Positions 11,609-25,480 are shown, numbered from the stretch's first letter. The stretch: DNA of 64,000 nucleotides from Aotearoamyces nothofagi (GCA_015345905.1 JADDTR010000010.1:372001-436000); one strand, 5' to 3'. Notes: generated by a model from the letters alone, not told the origin. Numbers and translations: made by a program.

Positions 11609-12369
11609 TTAAAAACCATGGACCTTTCTTTGATGTTAGCACAACCCATCACTAGGGCTAAATGAGCCTTTCATACCTTGATGGTCTTAGCATCCAGTTC
11701 TAATCCCTCCTTCTTGTCGGTGAGGAACTCCTGGACATCCTTGCGCTGGTCCCCCTGAAGCTGGATCACCTCTCCCATCTCAGTGTCGTTGACAATGGTG
11801 CCATTGCAAGCTATCGCAAGGGTTTTAGCAAAATACAGTCGTGACTTCGCCGATTCAAGCAACCTACCGAATTTCTTCTTGATGACCTTGAGGATCTTCT
11901 TTTGATCAAACTTCTTGGGTAGACCTTGGACCGTAGTCAGAGTCTTACGACCATTGCGCTCTATGGAAGACTCTGGTCAGCACGCTTATCACAAACGGTG
12001 GCGTTTAGGTCACAAGGCTGAACGCCCACATTTGAACATCGAGCTCGAGACTCGGGACGTCGTTCGACAAGCTTGAGATTGAAAACGTACGCTGGATACG
12101 AATATGTATGTAATTCTGTGACTGCTTGGTGTCTCCTGTATCTTCGTCGGCTTCGGCGAAGGGGTCTGTAAACGATGATGTCAGCTCGTATCATCTCTAG
12201 GTCTCTAGCGATAAGAAGGAAAGATATCGTAGTTTGCGAAATGAAATAATCGTAACCCGCTACTAGAAGATGGATGCTGGATGAGGAGCGGCAGTGTAGA
12301 TACGAGCCTTCTGATGACGAAGCTGGAGGGGTCAAACTCACCGAAGGTCTTGAGATTTTCGATTGACAT
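11609..12369 (-). CDS. SUI1: Translation initiation factor eIF1 (SUI1)
   Basis: eIF1 binds the 40S P-site region and enforces AUG selection during scanning. Five exons on the minus strand (12342-12369, 12091-12165, 11868-11960, 11677-11810, 11609-11623) give 114 residues, the usual family length. The product starts MSIENLKTFDPFAEADEDTG, has the SUI1 core (IHIRIQQRNGRKTLTTVQGL, FACNGTIVNDTEMGEVIQLQ, GDQRKDVQEFL) and ends in the diagnostic KVHGF. The last coding exon is only 15 nt; without it the frame would stop early at TIKV. Introns 1 and 2 are long for this window (176 and 130 bp) and lie near the 5' end, as is common for highly expressed fungal translation genes. Confidence 0.95.
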
Positions 12370-15121
12370 AAACTCGAGTGTTACTGGGTCTTTCTGAACT
12401 AAGTGTCTTGGTGATAGAATCAGGTTTGTAGTGCGAACAGTAGTCGCCTGTGTATGGGGGTTTCTGAAAGGTTATGGGAGTGGAGATTGCTTGCTGGTGG
12501 AGTTGTTGGTTGACAATTCAGTTGTAAGGCGCGGGGCGCTTTGGCTTTGTGGAAGGATGATGAGTGCCTCAGTAAGAGGATTTGTCGAGGGAACCTTCCT
12601 CTTTTCGGTAGCGCCAAAGCCTAGGCGGTTAAAGCGAACGATGAGTTTGAGCACGCGAGGACTGAGCTTCAATACCACAATTTCTCGCCGAAGCTAGATA
12701 GGGCTAAAGTTGCATTCGTTATTGCATCGGTTACCTTACTTTTCACCTAAACTAAACAAAGTCGATGTTATTTAACAGATGACGCAACGTCAATATAGTA
12801 GATATATCTGCGAAACTATCGTTCATCATGGCATCAAATTAGCCAACTATGTTTAGCAGGCCGATATTCCAGGGCTTGTACGGAAGTGCCACCATATCGA
12901 AAGATATTAAGTCAAGCATCGCCTTGGTATGCGGGAGTTCGCATCCTCCAATGGAGGGTTCCAGTTTGGTAAAACAGTGCTACTCATTTAAGAAGTCGGC
13001 ATTGAATAATCGATGGCAACGAGAGTAATGCGTGATATTAGGCTACCCATTCGTCATAGCTATCTACCTTAACTGGTCCTTAATATGCTTATGTATTAAC
13101 GCTGCATATATTGAACTCCGAATGCAAGCCCGCCCCTAACTATTGTACAAAGAAGCAAGTCCCTATGATAGTGGTACTGCTGATGGTGCCTCCGTTCCAG
13201 TGCGTGCAGCTCCTGCTGCTTGTGGGGGGGGTAGAAAGATTGGAAGATATGCCTATATTCTCATGAGCCATGCACAGCTGGAAAGGGATATTCATGGGCA
13301 ACTTACAACTGTAAGAGCCAGCACTTCACGACACATCCAACAAGTCAGTTTTTTATCTTCTAGGAATCTGCCGTCGTTACTCACAAGCCATTCCAACAGA
13401 GAAGTATGCTGGTTGGGAGGAAGGTTTCCTTTGCTCGGGGTTCTCTGAGAGCCAATTCTGGAGTGCTAATACCACAGACCCCCTTTGTAAACGTTAGTTC
13501 GCGCCTCGTCTTGATCGAAGTATCGCGTACCATCCCATGTATTTATTCCTTGTGAACATAGCAGCCATTGGCAAGGTGCTACTTAAGGTACTGCTGATAT
13601 CTCCGGAGCCGTCCTTCTCGACGGGTGCTTGGTAGGGAATGACTGTGAAACTATTAGCGGCAGCATCAATTGCGCACAGTGTGATTTTGTTTGCACAGGA
13701 TCTGTCTTACTCAAATCATCCCTGCGCATGTCCTTTTTGGAGGCCATTTTTTCGATGTAGAGTAATTGACGGACAAAGAGCTATGGTGCAGTTGAGCGTG
13801 AGGTTGGTGTCAAGAGCGTTGGAGCGGCTCGAGAGCGCAAGCGTCCATTCCTAGGTTAATGTAGCGAAGAGACGAAGAACCTAGGTGCCTACGGGTAGGT
13901 AGGCGTGCAGGCGTAGTAGGCTGGTCTGTGAGCCTTCTTATCTACAATCGACAACCAGGGATCAGGGCACAGAGATGCCTTCATGCTATAGCTTGCTTAG
14001 TTTTAAGGAAGCGAACTGTATAATTGTTGACGAGAAGCTTCCGCACATCCTACGCACTGATGTTCAAGGTCGTATTCTAACCTTACCTACACAGAGTATC
14101 ATTGAGTAAGGTTGTCAGACCTATTACTTCCTTCATAATCACCAGTGCCAAACTCTGACATCAGTGACTTTCTGTATATACTTCCCCCCATCCTATACGA
14201 GTAGAGTATATTGTATACATTGTGCTAGATCGACCAAAGTGATTTGCAGCATTTCTTACGGAGTATTCCGCTGCACACTGAATCCCTATTGTTCCCTAAA
14301 GTTCCCTAGCCGTCCCTACCTTGCCCATGCATTAACCTACAGGTTAATTCCGCCGATATGATAGTGTCCACTCGAAAATACCTTACTGTCCAGCGCTTCT
14401 AATAACTGATCGCATTTGCGCGCTTCGTCACGCTGACTTGCCGCTGCCGTGGCTGGCTGGCCTTCCCGAATAGTCCGCCCAAAGTATTATCAACCGCTTA
14501 CATGTGGATAAGGCCTACTACGCATAGAGCAAACACCTCAAGTTGGACAACCTCTCCAATGTGTGGAGCCGTTTCCTAAACACTGTAGCCTATGCTCGTA
14601 ACAACTGTACATATATAGGTGCAAAGGTGCATGTCGATTAGGATGCCCTGATCACGAATAACGAGTATCGAATAACAAGTCCTCCGAGAAATCGAGCAAC
14701 GTGGATAAGGCACCGTACAGTATTATACAGTACTACTCCGTAATCAGGTGTGTCACTGTCAGCCCAGGGTACCTTAGTCTCGCCTCGCTCCGCCTTCCCC
14801 CGGGCGTACGCTTGATCATTTGCCCCAGCGGCATAACACGCACCCGCTTCCCTTCCCATGAACAACTGACAACCAGGCCACCAAACAACACACTGACCTG
14901 ATCGCTCGCTCCCAAGAATCGCAGTACTATAGTGTGTATGCTGTGAACCCACTCCAAATTATATCATCCCTTATTTCACACAGCGATAACGACATTATCT
15001 TCACATCCGAATCCTAATCCGAATAGCCGCAGTCGTCCTTCCGCGCCCTGCTCTAGATAATCTATATGAACATCGAAAGCGCACTTATACAAGGCATGGC
15101 GCATTACACACAACATCCGCG
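12370..15121. other. Gene-poor divergent intergenic region
   Basis: This 2.75-kb region lies between the divergent eIF1 and Med12 genes. Six-frame reading gives only short ORFs (up to about 100 residues, for example 13143-13448 and 14638-14952) with no family resemblance and no splice pattern joining them. Words such as CCTAGGTGCCTACGGGTAGGTAGG at about 13880-13910 resemble the CCTACC-type words common in fungal intergenic DNA. Both promoters must lie here. I see no transposon ends, tRNA or 5S gene. Confidence 0.4.
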
Positions 15122-18100
15122 ATGACCTCCAGACCCCCTCTGGGCCTTCAGCGTCCGCCCCAACGATCGTCGAGTAGCGCGGGCATGATACCGTCTTCTA
15201 GACCTACGCCTCACCGTGGTCTCTCTCAGCAATACCAGTCGTCTTCGCCTGCAAGGAAGAATGAGAATTTTGTTGATTTGACCTTCGATGGTTCTGAGCC
15301 TGCCCACACTCGTCATGGCACGTCGAGGACTGGCGGGTCAAAACTCAAGCTCGAAGTGACCAAGGACTCCAAGAATATTGCGATACTTCTTGATTCTCCC
15401 AGGCCGATTGAGCCCACGGCAGATTTCCAGCCTGCCCCTCCTCCGCGAGGGAAGCCCAGGCTCAAATTCGAGATCAGCCAGTTCGAGCTTCACGGTCCCA
15501 ACAGTGCTCCGCTTCCTTCTTCCGCACGTGCATTTGAAAAAAGCACAAATCAGATGCCATTGCCTCTACCCAAAAGGCCTGGTCAGGGCGTCCGCCTGAC
15601 TCCACGTGGAAAGAGACCGTCTCCGACTCCAGTAAATGCAACAAAGAAAGATGCACGGCCAAAACCTTACACTTTAGAAGCTCCTTCCCTTGCTCCTCAT
15701 TACCCACCTGAAGGTAAGCGTTCCACCTTCTACCTAACCGTACAAATAAGCTAAAGCATTATAGGACATGCCGATTTCTACCCCTGGACAGGTGATCATC
15801 CTGAAGACCGACTCACCGACCACGTAATTCGGCAGGGCTTCTTCGATAAGGCACAGACAACGCAGAATGAAACTGGCTCAGCGAAGGCATCCATATTTCC
15901 AGTCCTGAAACATAAGAGTAGTCTCCACACACTCTCTTCTCTCTTCACAAATGTACTAGCTCAAAGGCGAACCCACGGCGAGATTACATCCGCTTCTACA
16001 TTCAAGCCTCCTCCCAGAGTTACATTGACGGATACAAAACGGGAAACTTGGTTGCGAGACCTAGCGAATCCGTCCATGTCGTTGCGCCGACTCAGCAGGA
16101 CCATTCCGCACGGGATCAGAGGGAAAGTTCTGCTTGAGCAATGCCTTAGCAAGAAAATCCCAACAGAGAGAGCTGTATGGCTGGCGAAATGTGTCGGAGC
16201 CAACGAAATAAGAGCTGTTGAGAGAAAGAGAGTCACTGGCGCATTTGCCATAGGAGGCGAGACAAAATGGATTCGCGATTGGACAGCATTGGTAGAGCAA
16301 TTTGTGGAAAGCATCATCACATCTTGTGGGGAGAAAGAATGGAAGCCCAAAATCCTATACGCGTAGGTCACATTTGATAGTAACGGGACACGTCGAACTA
16401 ACTATATTTCGCAGGATTCGACTAGCAGCACATCTATATGCGGAGCACTTATTAGATCGCGAGCATTACTTGGATTGGCTCTCATCCTCTTTAGAGGGTT
16501 CTTCGTTGGCGAAGGTGCCTATATGGCTCCTAATTACCCAAGTATACTGGGGTGATCTTCTCCAGTACCGCAAATATGGTCGCCGGTTAGTGGGTGCACT
16601 TTGTGCTCATCTTCAAGCAGTACGTATCAAATATCTCAGCTTGCGTAAAGGTTTCTCCTCCTGACACCTCCATAGGCCCACGAGAATGCAGATCGTGAAC
16701 TGCTTGTTCCTCTCACAGAACGTATAGTTTTCCTACTTGGTGGCTTAATGAAGATTCATTCAGAGAGCTTTATATTACCCAAAACTTGGGCAAAGTATAG
16801 GGATATTTTAGAATCGTTCGTCGCACCTGAGAGTCACCCCCTATCACATATATGTGCGTCCATCGACCAGCGCAACTTACGCCTTATGCCTCCCAGCGCT
16901 GATGCAGGACATACCCCGCGACGCCGCCTATTAAAGCTCCTTGACAAATCGTTGTCAATTCCTTTCTCGAATGATTTACCAAAAGACTGCTACCTAGTTG
17001 TGGAAGATGAACGAATAATATTGCCAACCGTTTTGGAATGGTCAACTTCTTCTCATCGTTGCGGTCTTACTAAAGTCTACATCGGTGCTCGTCTATTGCG
17101 AGTCTGGGGTAGATCTGGTATCGACATAAATGATACCATACTCGGCTTTATAGGCTCAAATTTGCAGAAAGCAGGACTTTCTAAGGAAGCTTTATATCAT
17201 CTTATATCGGAGCTCACGCGCTCAGGACACTTCTCAATTTCTAAATACATTCAGTGGCTCATTGCCAGAGGGGGTATACATGGACCGGCAGACCTAACTA
17301 CTAATGGTCCATGTACGACAAGATTACTCGCAGAACTTCCGATACATGATCTTCCAGACAACATCCATAGACTTCGGAAGACTATACTTAGCCGAGCATC
17401 GTTTTCTGTGGAGGATGAGCATGGATCAATCAGATCCTCTATTGCCAGCATGATGGAATGCCTCCCGACTCTCCCAGTCTCTTCTCAAGATGAATTGGGT
17501 GCCCAAGAGCAGCCGCAAGTCTATAATGGGCTCAGTCATCTGTCAACTCTCAGCCGAACAATCAAATCGGAATTGGGGTTGTGGCTGAGGAATCATGTTA
17601 GCGCTATTGTTATCAAGCCTGTAGCTTTATTCTCGGATGACTGGAAAGCAGATTCCTCGAGCGGTATCCGATCTACAGTCACACCTAGCGAATTTAACAT
17701 CGTGCGTGGTATTTTAGAAGAGATTGGAGATATGTCTATGCTCGCAGATGTGCTGAAGATTGTTTCGAGTTCTGATGATCCGAAACTATTGGCATCAGTA
17801 TCAGATACACTAGATCTTCATCTGGAAACCTTTGCTGCTATCGGTGCGCTGAGGGATCTGTTTGATATTCTGCTCCTTCGTCTTCGACTATTGTCAGCGG
17901 ACCGAGATCGGGACTCGTTTATCCTCCTCACATCGCTTTATAGTCTGGCAAGCAGGTTACCTGGTGCAGAGACTGTAGCGCTTCAATTATCACAAGAAGT
18001 CGTCCGTAATAACCGAAAAACTGCGGCCGAAGCATGCTCTCCTGTCTCGGACTACATGGCTGAAGTCCTACAGAACTCAGAGTCTGACTTCTCAGATGAG

Positions 18101-19750
18101 ATAGAGAAAGTTTTGGCGAGCGGTACTTCGATGGACTCGGCAACTCTCGAGCGTCTTTTCCATATGATAATGGTTCGCATTGAGGCCTCATGGACCAAAG
18201 CTACTACACCTCAGCGTAGTTGTGCTATGCTTCTAACAAAACTTAAATCATTCGATGCAAAACAGTTTGGCTCACTCATGACTTCTTGGCTCCACAGGTT
18301 TATTCAAGCCTCGACTCGTCCGACTCTAGACCACGTACTTGGACCTCTGATAGGTAGTAATTGTCTCGAGTTTAAAGACGCTCTCGCTATCAGTACAGCA
18401 TTTTTAGATGGTACTGAGGCAAAGAACGATAATTCTCTCGCAACAAAGGTTGCGTCCCAGACACTCACCTTACTACTAGGATCCTCGCATAACTCCACTA
18501 CAATGGCACCCGAAGAAGCCTATCGCTTGGCTATCAAAAGACTTCAGGTACAGAGAGAACTTCCGGCAGAGGTATTGTCTATTATACGACGATCAATTGA
18601 GCTCACTTCATCTGTGGCCGATGACGAGAAAGATCGGCTACTTTCTTCTAGTCAGGACAGAGCCATTCACCATTTACTGCAGAATCTCGTCCTAGCAGAT
18701 CTCGACACTGCAAGCCGGACGCTTATCCCTTTAGCTACAAGCCAAACCCCCGCCATTCCCGACCGACTACGCACTCTCGTTAGTAGGCTACTTAGGTGTA
18801 ATTCGAACACTAGCTATTCCGAAGATGAAAGTTTAGCTCGCCGCATCGAGACTGCCTTTGATCTAGCAGATGATCTCACATTACCATTCTGCCAGCTTGA
18901 ACTTCGTTTAATCTTTGCTACTGAGATACACGATCTGTCCACCGAGAACTCGGTCGGTGCTTCGTGCCTCGAAGCCTTCGAGAGAGCTGTTGACTCAGCA
19001 GTTCGGAACAACAACAAAACGTGGACAAGCATTATACCTCTTCTTGATGAGCAGATCGCCCGCCATCTTTGTCAGAGAGCTGAGCGCTTGTTCCTTCAAC
19101 TTGTTCCCTCTATAAAGACAGATTGTTCTACAGGTCCGAATAACAAAGACGACACAGAGCATGCATCTAGATTATTATTTATCATGAATCATACAGCGTA
19201 TAGCATGAAAGCTCAACGAAACGCAGCCTTAGGTGTCCAGGTCGTCGAGAAGCTCAATGATATCTGGTGGCTCACTTCACAGGGAGATGAGCAACAGAAG
19301 CAAGCTGTCGGTGATAAATGGCTCCCTTTTATACTAGACTTTATCACTTTACATGCGCACATATTCGATTTCGGTAGGACCGGTAACGAAATCCGCGCCC
19401 GCGCCCTTCTGTCCCTCTCTGCGCTTCTGCTTGAGCTCCAGAACGACGACGATAGTGATATTACCCTAATTCAACGCATTTTCGACGTGTCACTGCTCCT
19501 AATCGATGACCTTCCCGAGGATGTTCGATTACATTGTGTGCGCTCCCTCAAAGATAAGACCATGGACCAGGCAGTCCGGTATATTTTTGGCTACATGCCC
19601 CCTCCTATGGAGTGGCTGCAATTGAGCCAGAATGGGAAGCTGGTTCCATACCCATTGAGACGTTGGGAGAACTTGAGTGAACCAACCCCGAATATTGGGG
19701 AGAATGATACAAGTCTCAGCTTGACGCTTTTCCAAGCAAGGAAGGTCTAA
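15122..19750 (+). CDS. MED12: Mediator complex subunit 12
   Basis: Med12 (Srb8) is the large subunit of the Mediator CDK8 kinase module. It activates the Cdk8-cyclin C pair and regulates RNA polymerase II transcription. Four exons (15122-15713, 15765-16362, 16415-16619, 16676-19750) give about 1,489 residues, normal for a filamentous ascomycete. The first 195 residues are disordered and Pro/Ser/Arg-rich. The Med12 N-terminal signature follows at about 198: HADFYPWTGDHPEDRLTDHV, then IRQGFFDKAQTTQNETGSAK and PIWLLITQVYWGDLLQYRKYG. The long last exon is an alpha-helical repeat region rich in Leu and Ser. Introns are 51-56 bp. The start ATG at 15122 follows a pyrimidine- and C-rich leader. The gene converges on the Rgd1-type gene. 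Confidence 0.93.
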
Positions 19751-20246
19751 ATAGTACGACATAGAAGACATTCCGCAACACGGATTCAGAGTTATACGGT
19801 ACCTTCGAAAACAGCGGGTTGTAATGTTAAGTAACTCATGGTATGGACAGAAGAACATTGTTTGATATGATATAGATGAAAACATATTACAATTACATGA
19901 CATACCACATGAGCCTCCGGTCCATTTCTCCAGTTGCCGTTTGTTGTACTTGATCGTTGATTAATCTTAAGGAACCTCTCTCTCATACATCATCTACAAA
20001 ACCTCTCTAGATATTAGAATTGCAGTGGGCTTCGATTGATTACTTTTGATTAGCACAGCTAAAGAATCGGTATAATACAAGGTAGAGGGATTCTCCAATG
20101 ACGCGTGTGTAGCTCTCGCAAGCTATGAAGATGCTCAAAGTCCCATTCCCGTTTCGTACACGCCATGCAACGATCAAAAAACCGCCCATCCTTTCACTAA
20201 CCTCCCACCCCAGAAAGATTCAAGTAGTTCTCTATGTAGAGTTCCA
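19751..20246. other. Convergent 3' intergenic region after MED12
   Basis: This 496-bp spacer separates the MED12 and RhoGAP stop codons. It is AT-rich with no ORF that resembles a known family; both 3' UTRs are expected here. Confidence 0.45.
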
Positions 20247-22640
20247 TTAATCGTCATCGAAAATTTGATAGCAGTTATTCAGTATGGTGTCAATTACTCT
20301 GACTTGCCATCCAGCATCCTGGATATTTGAGCCGGTATTGGCACCCATCAGCGTTGGGCCAAAAACTATAGCAAGATTGCTTGCGTTCATCCTGTTAGAT
20401 CCAGCGGCCTCTACTACACGGTTAAGGTGAAGGGTAAGTGCACGCAATGTGGCATAGTTCGGGTCAGGGAGGCTGTTAATGATCGCATGAAGCGAATCTC
20501 TTCTCACGATATCATCTTCAGATTCTGAGCCAGTCAGTAGTGTCTATTTCATGTATCCTCCGTATCACTTACTGGAAGCTTCAATGAATGCGGGGTAATG
20601 TTCGACCGTCAACAAAGGATCTGGGAGATCTCGGAAAAATTGCTTTAAAAGTCCAGCCACGCTATTGACATCGTGGAAGAAGTTTTCTGGGTTTCTGAAG
20701 TCTACTTGTGAAGCATCTGGTCATGGTCAGTTGTCAATCTGTCGGGTATTGCTACCGGAACTTACTGTTGTCAAATATTGCTCTAATTTTGGCGATGTGT
20801 GAAGCAGTTCCTGACAGTCGATAAATGCCCTCAACTTCCAGGCCGTAAAGATCCACAGCCTGTATACATTGATATACAACCATAGGCACGGCAGATCCAT
20901 CTCTATCAAAGAGCTCTTCGAGGGTCATGCCAAATACAGGTTTTAACGGTGGTAGGTTACTAGCTTTGGCCAATGCATGGGGAGGGGGCGAGGGTGTCGA
21001 AATCTGCTGTTGCTGAAATGAGTTTGACATTGGTGTAGAGTTTTGGAATGGTAAATTTGATATCTGAGGGGGGCCAATAACACTGACTGATGCCGGGTTG
21101 TAATTTTGTTGAGGTCCGTTTCGTCCTAAGGAACCAGTATTGTACGGTCCAGGTTGGCTTGAGGGTCCTAGGCCATGCCCCTGACTAACACTTCTCTCAT
21201 GCTGCTGTGCTTGAGGAGGAGGTCCTTGACCAAACCCCTGATTTAACGGAGATTGTTGGAGGGGCGAGCCAGGAAATGACGGTGGTGGGCCTTGTCTTGA
21301 CGCAAAGCTTTGTGTTGGCTCGGACTGTCGCTGGACCTGAGAGGACGACATCGTGGATGCCGTTGGACTCAGTACCTGCCGAAATCAACTTAAGCTCCAG
21401 TGCAGTCAAGAAAGTACTTACAGCATTACGTTCATACTTGATCTCTGCTGGTTTCGGCGGTACCTTAGATGCGTAGCTAGCAACGAAATAGCTCAAGTCC
21501 CTTTCATTATCAATTGCCGCCACTGCACTTTGGAGACTTCGAGGCTCCTTTCCTTGCTCGTTTGTGTGGCCCTTGAGCGGACTCACACTCAGCCCGTTGT
21601 GCAGCAGAAGAGTCTCGTTGAAAGATGCTTTTCGATATTAGTACAGTTTCGAGTTCAGCAATTTGATAGCTTACCAAACTTCTGCATTTGCAAGGTCAAA
21701 GCTGAATCGCATTCTCTAATGAGATCCTGTAGATTCTTTATGGCCTCGGGCCTACCCTTGTTTAGGAGCTCAGCACGTGCACTCTGCGAATTTATCACCT
21801 TCTGGGCATAATCTGCATCTGCAGCTTGTACTTTTCGCAAGAGATCCTCTTCGTGCTGTGCCGCTGACTTTGGTCCCTTTATTCCAAAAATCTTTCCGCT
21901 TTGGCGATCTCCCGTCCTAGCACGGTCGTAGTCTTCTGCTATAGCATCATACTTTGCTTTTGATTTCCTCATCGCTGTTTCTGTGTCTACGAGTCTTTGC
22001 TCTGCCGTTAGGCCCGTCTGCTTCCAATGTTTTCGTCCTCGTTCAACGTTGGATGCCAACTCCAGAAGGTCTTCATGCATTTGATGCAATGATGTAGCAA
22101 ACTGAATGCCATTGTCTGCAATTCGCTCGTGTATCCGCGTAATGTCGTCATATGACGATAAAAATGAGCCCTGACGGTGTTCGGCCCGTCGGAGGTTCTC
22201 GTGTGTGATCCTGCTGATCTTCCTAAGACCATTTGCATGCTCCTCCTCAAGTGTGGACCTTTTCTTTAAAAATAGAGCAAACTCCTATAGCACCGTTTTA
22301 TTAGGACAGTATGGTATAAGATGTGCATGATGCCTCCTACCTTTGCAGAAGCAACGCTTTGTTTGAGCCGATTCAGGAGCGTTTGAACACCAATCTATAT
22401 ATGGTCAGATACTGCGTCTCTTGTCTGTGCTCTACTCACTTCTGAATTGATCACACTCTGTACTTGTTCGGCATATGGGTCATTCTGGTTATTTGTGTGT
22501 CCTGTAGGGCTCACATCGTCCCCATTGACTACATACACATCGTCACTTGGTGCCGTTATGCCTTCACCTCTTGCGTAAGACTGGGTTTGATGTTGAGGTT
22601 CCGAGAGAAGGGAATCTGGGTTCCTTTGATCGTCCTCCAT
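20247..22640 (-). CDS. F-BAR/RhoGAP protein, Rgd1-like
   Basis: This Rho-type GTPase-activating protein couples membrane binding through its F-BAR domain to GTP hydrolysis by Rho GTPases that control polarity and the actin cytoskeleton. Seven minus-strand exons (22440-22640, 22341-22394, 21675-22284, 21422-21627, 20766-21375, 20573-20716, 20247-20524) give 700 residues. The F-BAR/coiled-coil domain covers about 68-330 ([57 protein letters not shown]). A Gln/Pro/Ser-rich linker spans about 380-500. The RhoGAP domain fills about 505-695; the arginine-finger loop is [13 protein letters not shown], followed by [15 protein letters not shown] and [16 protein letters not shown]. Domain order and length match yeast Rgd1. 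The Rac gene 4 kb away is a plausible type of substrate, but that link is inference. Confidence 0.93.
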
Positions 22641-22979
22641 ACCTAGCCAGGTTGATCAGTCAAAGCTCTAGATAGTTTGGACAGATCACATATGACTGGG
22701 GCAGGATGTCACTTTCGGATGACTATCTCTGGTTCGAGCGCTGTATAGTTAAAGGGATCTTTAAAACCTAAGCTGTCACAATCATATATGATTTGTATGC
22801 TTAAAGGGCGGATAGGGTATTCTCCTGCAGTACGGGAATAGTTTAAGGTTGCTATCAGTGATCTCGTAATGCGCTTTCACGTACCTTAGCGCATATACCT
22901 AGGTGGATTGATTGTCCATGTCGCGCATTCCTATCCTGGGTTGTGCATAAAAGGTGCAGAACTTGGTTGGTAGTGCATA

Positions 22980-25480
22980 AAACCTTAAAGGTACTTAAGT
23001 ACATTCATTAGTACCAGTGTAACTTACTTTCTTTCTATATTTCTGATGTACTATAATACAGGTACCTCTAACTATCTCTATATACCAAATCAGAATTATT
23101 GCTATAATATTATCTATCAGATTTATTTATATTTATTTTTAGGTTTGCCTCTGAGATATCAATAATATAATTCAGATAATATAAACTATTGTTCAATTCT
23201 GTATCAACTCATCTAGTACACTAATAAAAACAAGGTATATAATATAATAGTCGGTAATCTCATTTTAAGAGAGTAAGGTAATTTTCACTATCTAGGTAGA
23301 TAAGTAAGACTATAACTGGATGTTCTGAAATATAGCTTACTTATATAATATTATATATAAAATATAATACAGTCGGCCTTATTACTTATATATACAGTAT
23401 AATATATAATACAATATACAAAAGTCAACTTTATATAGAGAGATATTACTTGTTTAGTATATATATATTATATTTAGAAGCATTAGATTTCCAAAGCTTT
23501 CTGATTTCTTAAGAATCAGTTTATATATAGATTAGATAACTCTTAGCTGGTATACTTTTATAATATCTCCAACTTTAGTAGAGCTATATATACTATAGGA
23601 GTAATTGCTAATATTAAAGTAGTTACTAGCTTAGAGAGATAAAACTATACAGTCTATAAATAGATAAGATATTTCTATTATCTAATTTGTATAGATGGAT
23701 AGATATCTAGCTATACTTCTAGAGATAGAGATCAAGGTTTTACAAGAAGTAAACTAGATCAAGAAATAGAAGGAATAGAAACAGAGACAATATATTGTCT
23801 AGAAAGATGGTCTAAATATTTATACAAGAGGGGAAATTATATACAATACTACTCTTGAAGCTGAAATATAATAGGAGAATATAAGAAATACTATAAAGCA
23901 ACAGTACTATATATTGTACAACAAGTATCAAGAGTCTATTGATAGCTTAGAGTAGTTATTATTCCTAGAGTTGAAGCTTATATTGCTTACTACATCTACA
24001 GTTTTTTCCTGCTTGTATAGACTGCTTGCTTGTATACAATAAATATACAAATTCCGATGAACGTCTACTGTCTATAACATATCCAACAAGTTAAACAATC
24101 AATTTAAAGAGAGCACATATAACAACTACAGCTGCAGCTATCTACTAGAACCTATTCCAACCCACCTGAAGTATGGTTAAACATATCATATAGTAAGACA
24201 TTATAATCATTTAATGTATTATGTGCCTAACTATTAAAGTATGATAGCAGTATCTATTATTTACTAGGACATACCTCAGACCCTTATGAGTAGGTAATGT
24301 TACCTACTCATAAATATTCCAATTGACCAAGGCAGTACTGTATAACGAGCCCAAAATATATCCGCCACAGAAAGATAGCTGTAGATTGGATAATAGTGTA
24401 CAAATTTAAACTAGATACAATTTTGAATACTTCTAGCAAATACATTTTACACTACAAAAGTACTGTAGAGACAAAGGTTCCAACTTGGGCCTAAAAAGGT
24501 ATTATGGTCTATATTTGTGCTATTCTGATCCGTTCGGACTAATTTATTTACGTACGGCATTATACATACTAGTACTACTAGGTAGGTATCTAGATATACT
24601 TAAATACAAAAAGCGCAATTTTTGAGCAACAATTCAGCGAGTATTGAATTTTAATAATGTTGTTTCTCAAGTGCTAGTTACTTTCGTATTAGCGTGACAT
24701 TACCTGACGAGTTAACCTAGATACAGTAACATAGGTAGTTATACATATCTCATAAATTATACCTAACACAAATCTAAGCGACATTTTCAAATATGCAGTC
24801 ATGTACCTGTGGATAATCGGGCTCAGTAAACATCATCTGGGGAGTATCTAATAAGTATCGAGGCCTGTAAATAACCGTTATTATATATACTTAATTATAT
24901 AGTATATACGGTACATTCCATAGTACAAAATATGTACATACCTTAGTATATCCCTACTATTTATTTATACATATTTCTAAATATTATTTGGGTACCTAGT
25001 CCATTACTGTTGAGCATGCAATGTCCAAGATAAAATATCCAGGAAGGGCGTATCTCTCAGTATATTTCAGCAATAACAACAAATAATTCCGTAATATCTA
25101 TATAGTACTAGCTATTTTACATCTGGATAAGAATTGGGATTACAAAAAGAATTGTAATATTTTTGGGGTGGATCTAAGTAAGATATGAAAGTTTGGGATA
25201 GAACCTATCCCGGTAAATCTAATAACCGTACTTGTTTGTAAAGAAATCTAAGCTACTTCATCATAAGTACTCGCATAGAGTATATAAAGGACGGTAGTCA
25301 GTACTATTATTAGTAGGTACTTATGAAGTACTACATTGGCAGCTACTTATTATATATATAGTACAGGTAGGTATGTCAGCACCGGTAGGTATGTCATCTA
25401 ATTTAGATGATTCTGGTTCGATTTAAAGCGAAGAAGGTCTATGTAAGGTAGAGCTTAGGAGGTAGGTAGTAGTACTAAGG
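22980..25480. repeat. AT-rich island, probable RIP-degraded repeat DNA
   Basis: For about 2.5 kb the base composition changes sharply to very high A+T, with many TATA/ATAT runs and TpA steps and almost no CpG. Every frame is dense with stop codons, and no ORF of 60 codons or more occurs between about 22650 and 25650. The pattern fits repeat-induced point mutation of an old transposable element in a filamentous ascomycete, leaving an AT-rich isochore. I could not recognise the original family, and no terminal repeats or target-site duplication were identified. The edges given are approximate and were set by eye. Flanking DNA returns to normal composition at Rgd1 and before Rac. Confidence 0.6.

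Noticed and set aside
12420-12720. Small ORFs on both strands upstream of eIF1
   Set aside because: They lie in the expected eIF1 promoter and leader and show no recognisable protein family.
14638-14957. Two overlapping minus-strand ORFs of 74-104 codons in the gene-poor spacer
   Set aside because: No family motifs, no splice partners, and overlapping open frames on both strands suggest chance.
25411-25440. GGTTCGATT, resembling a tRNA B box
   Set aside because: No matching A box or acceptor stem can be folded around it; it sits in AT-rich repeat-like DNA.
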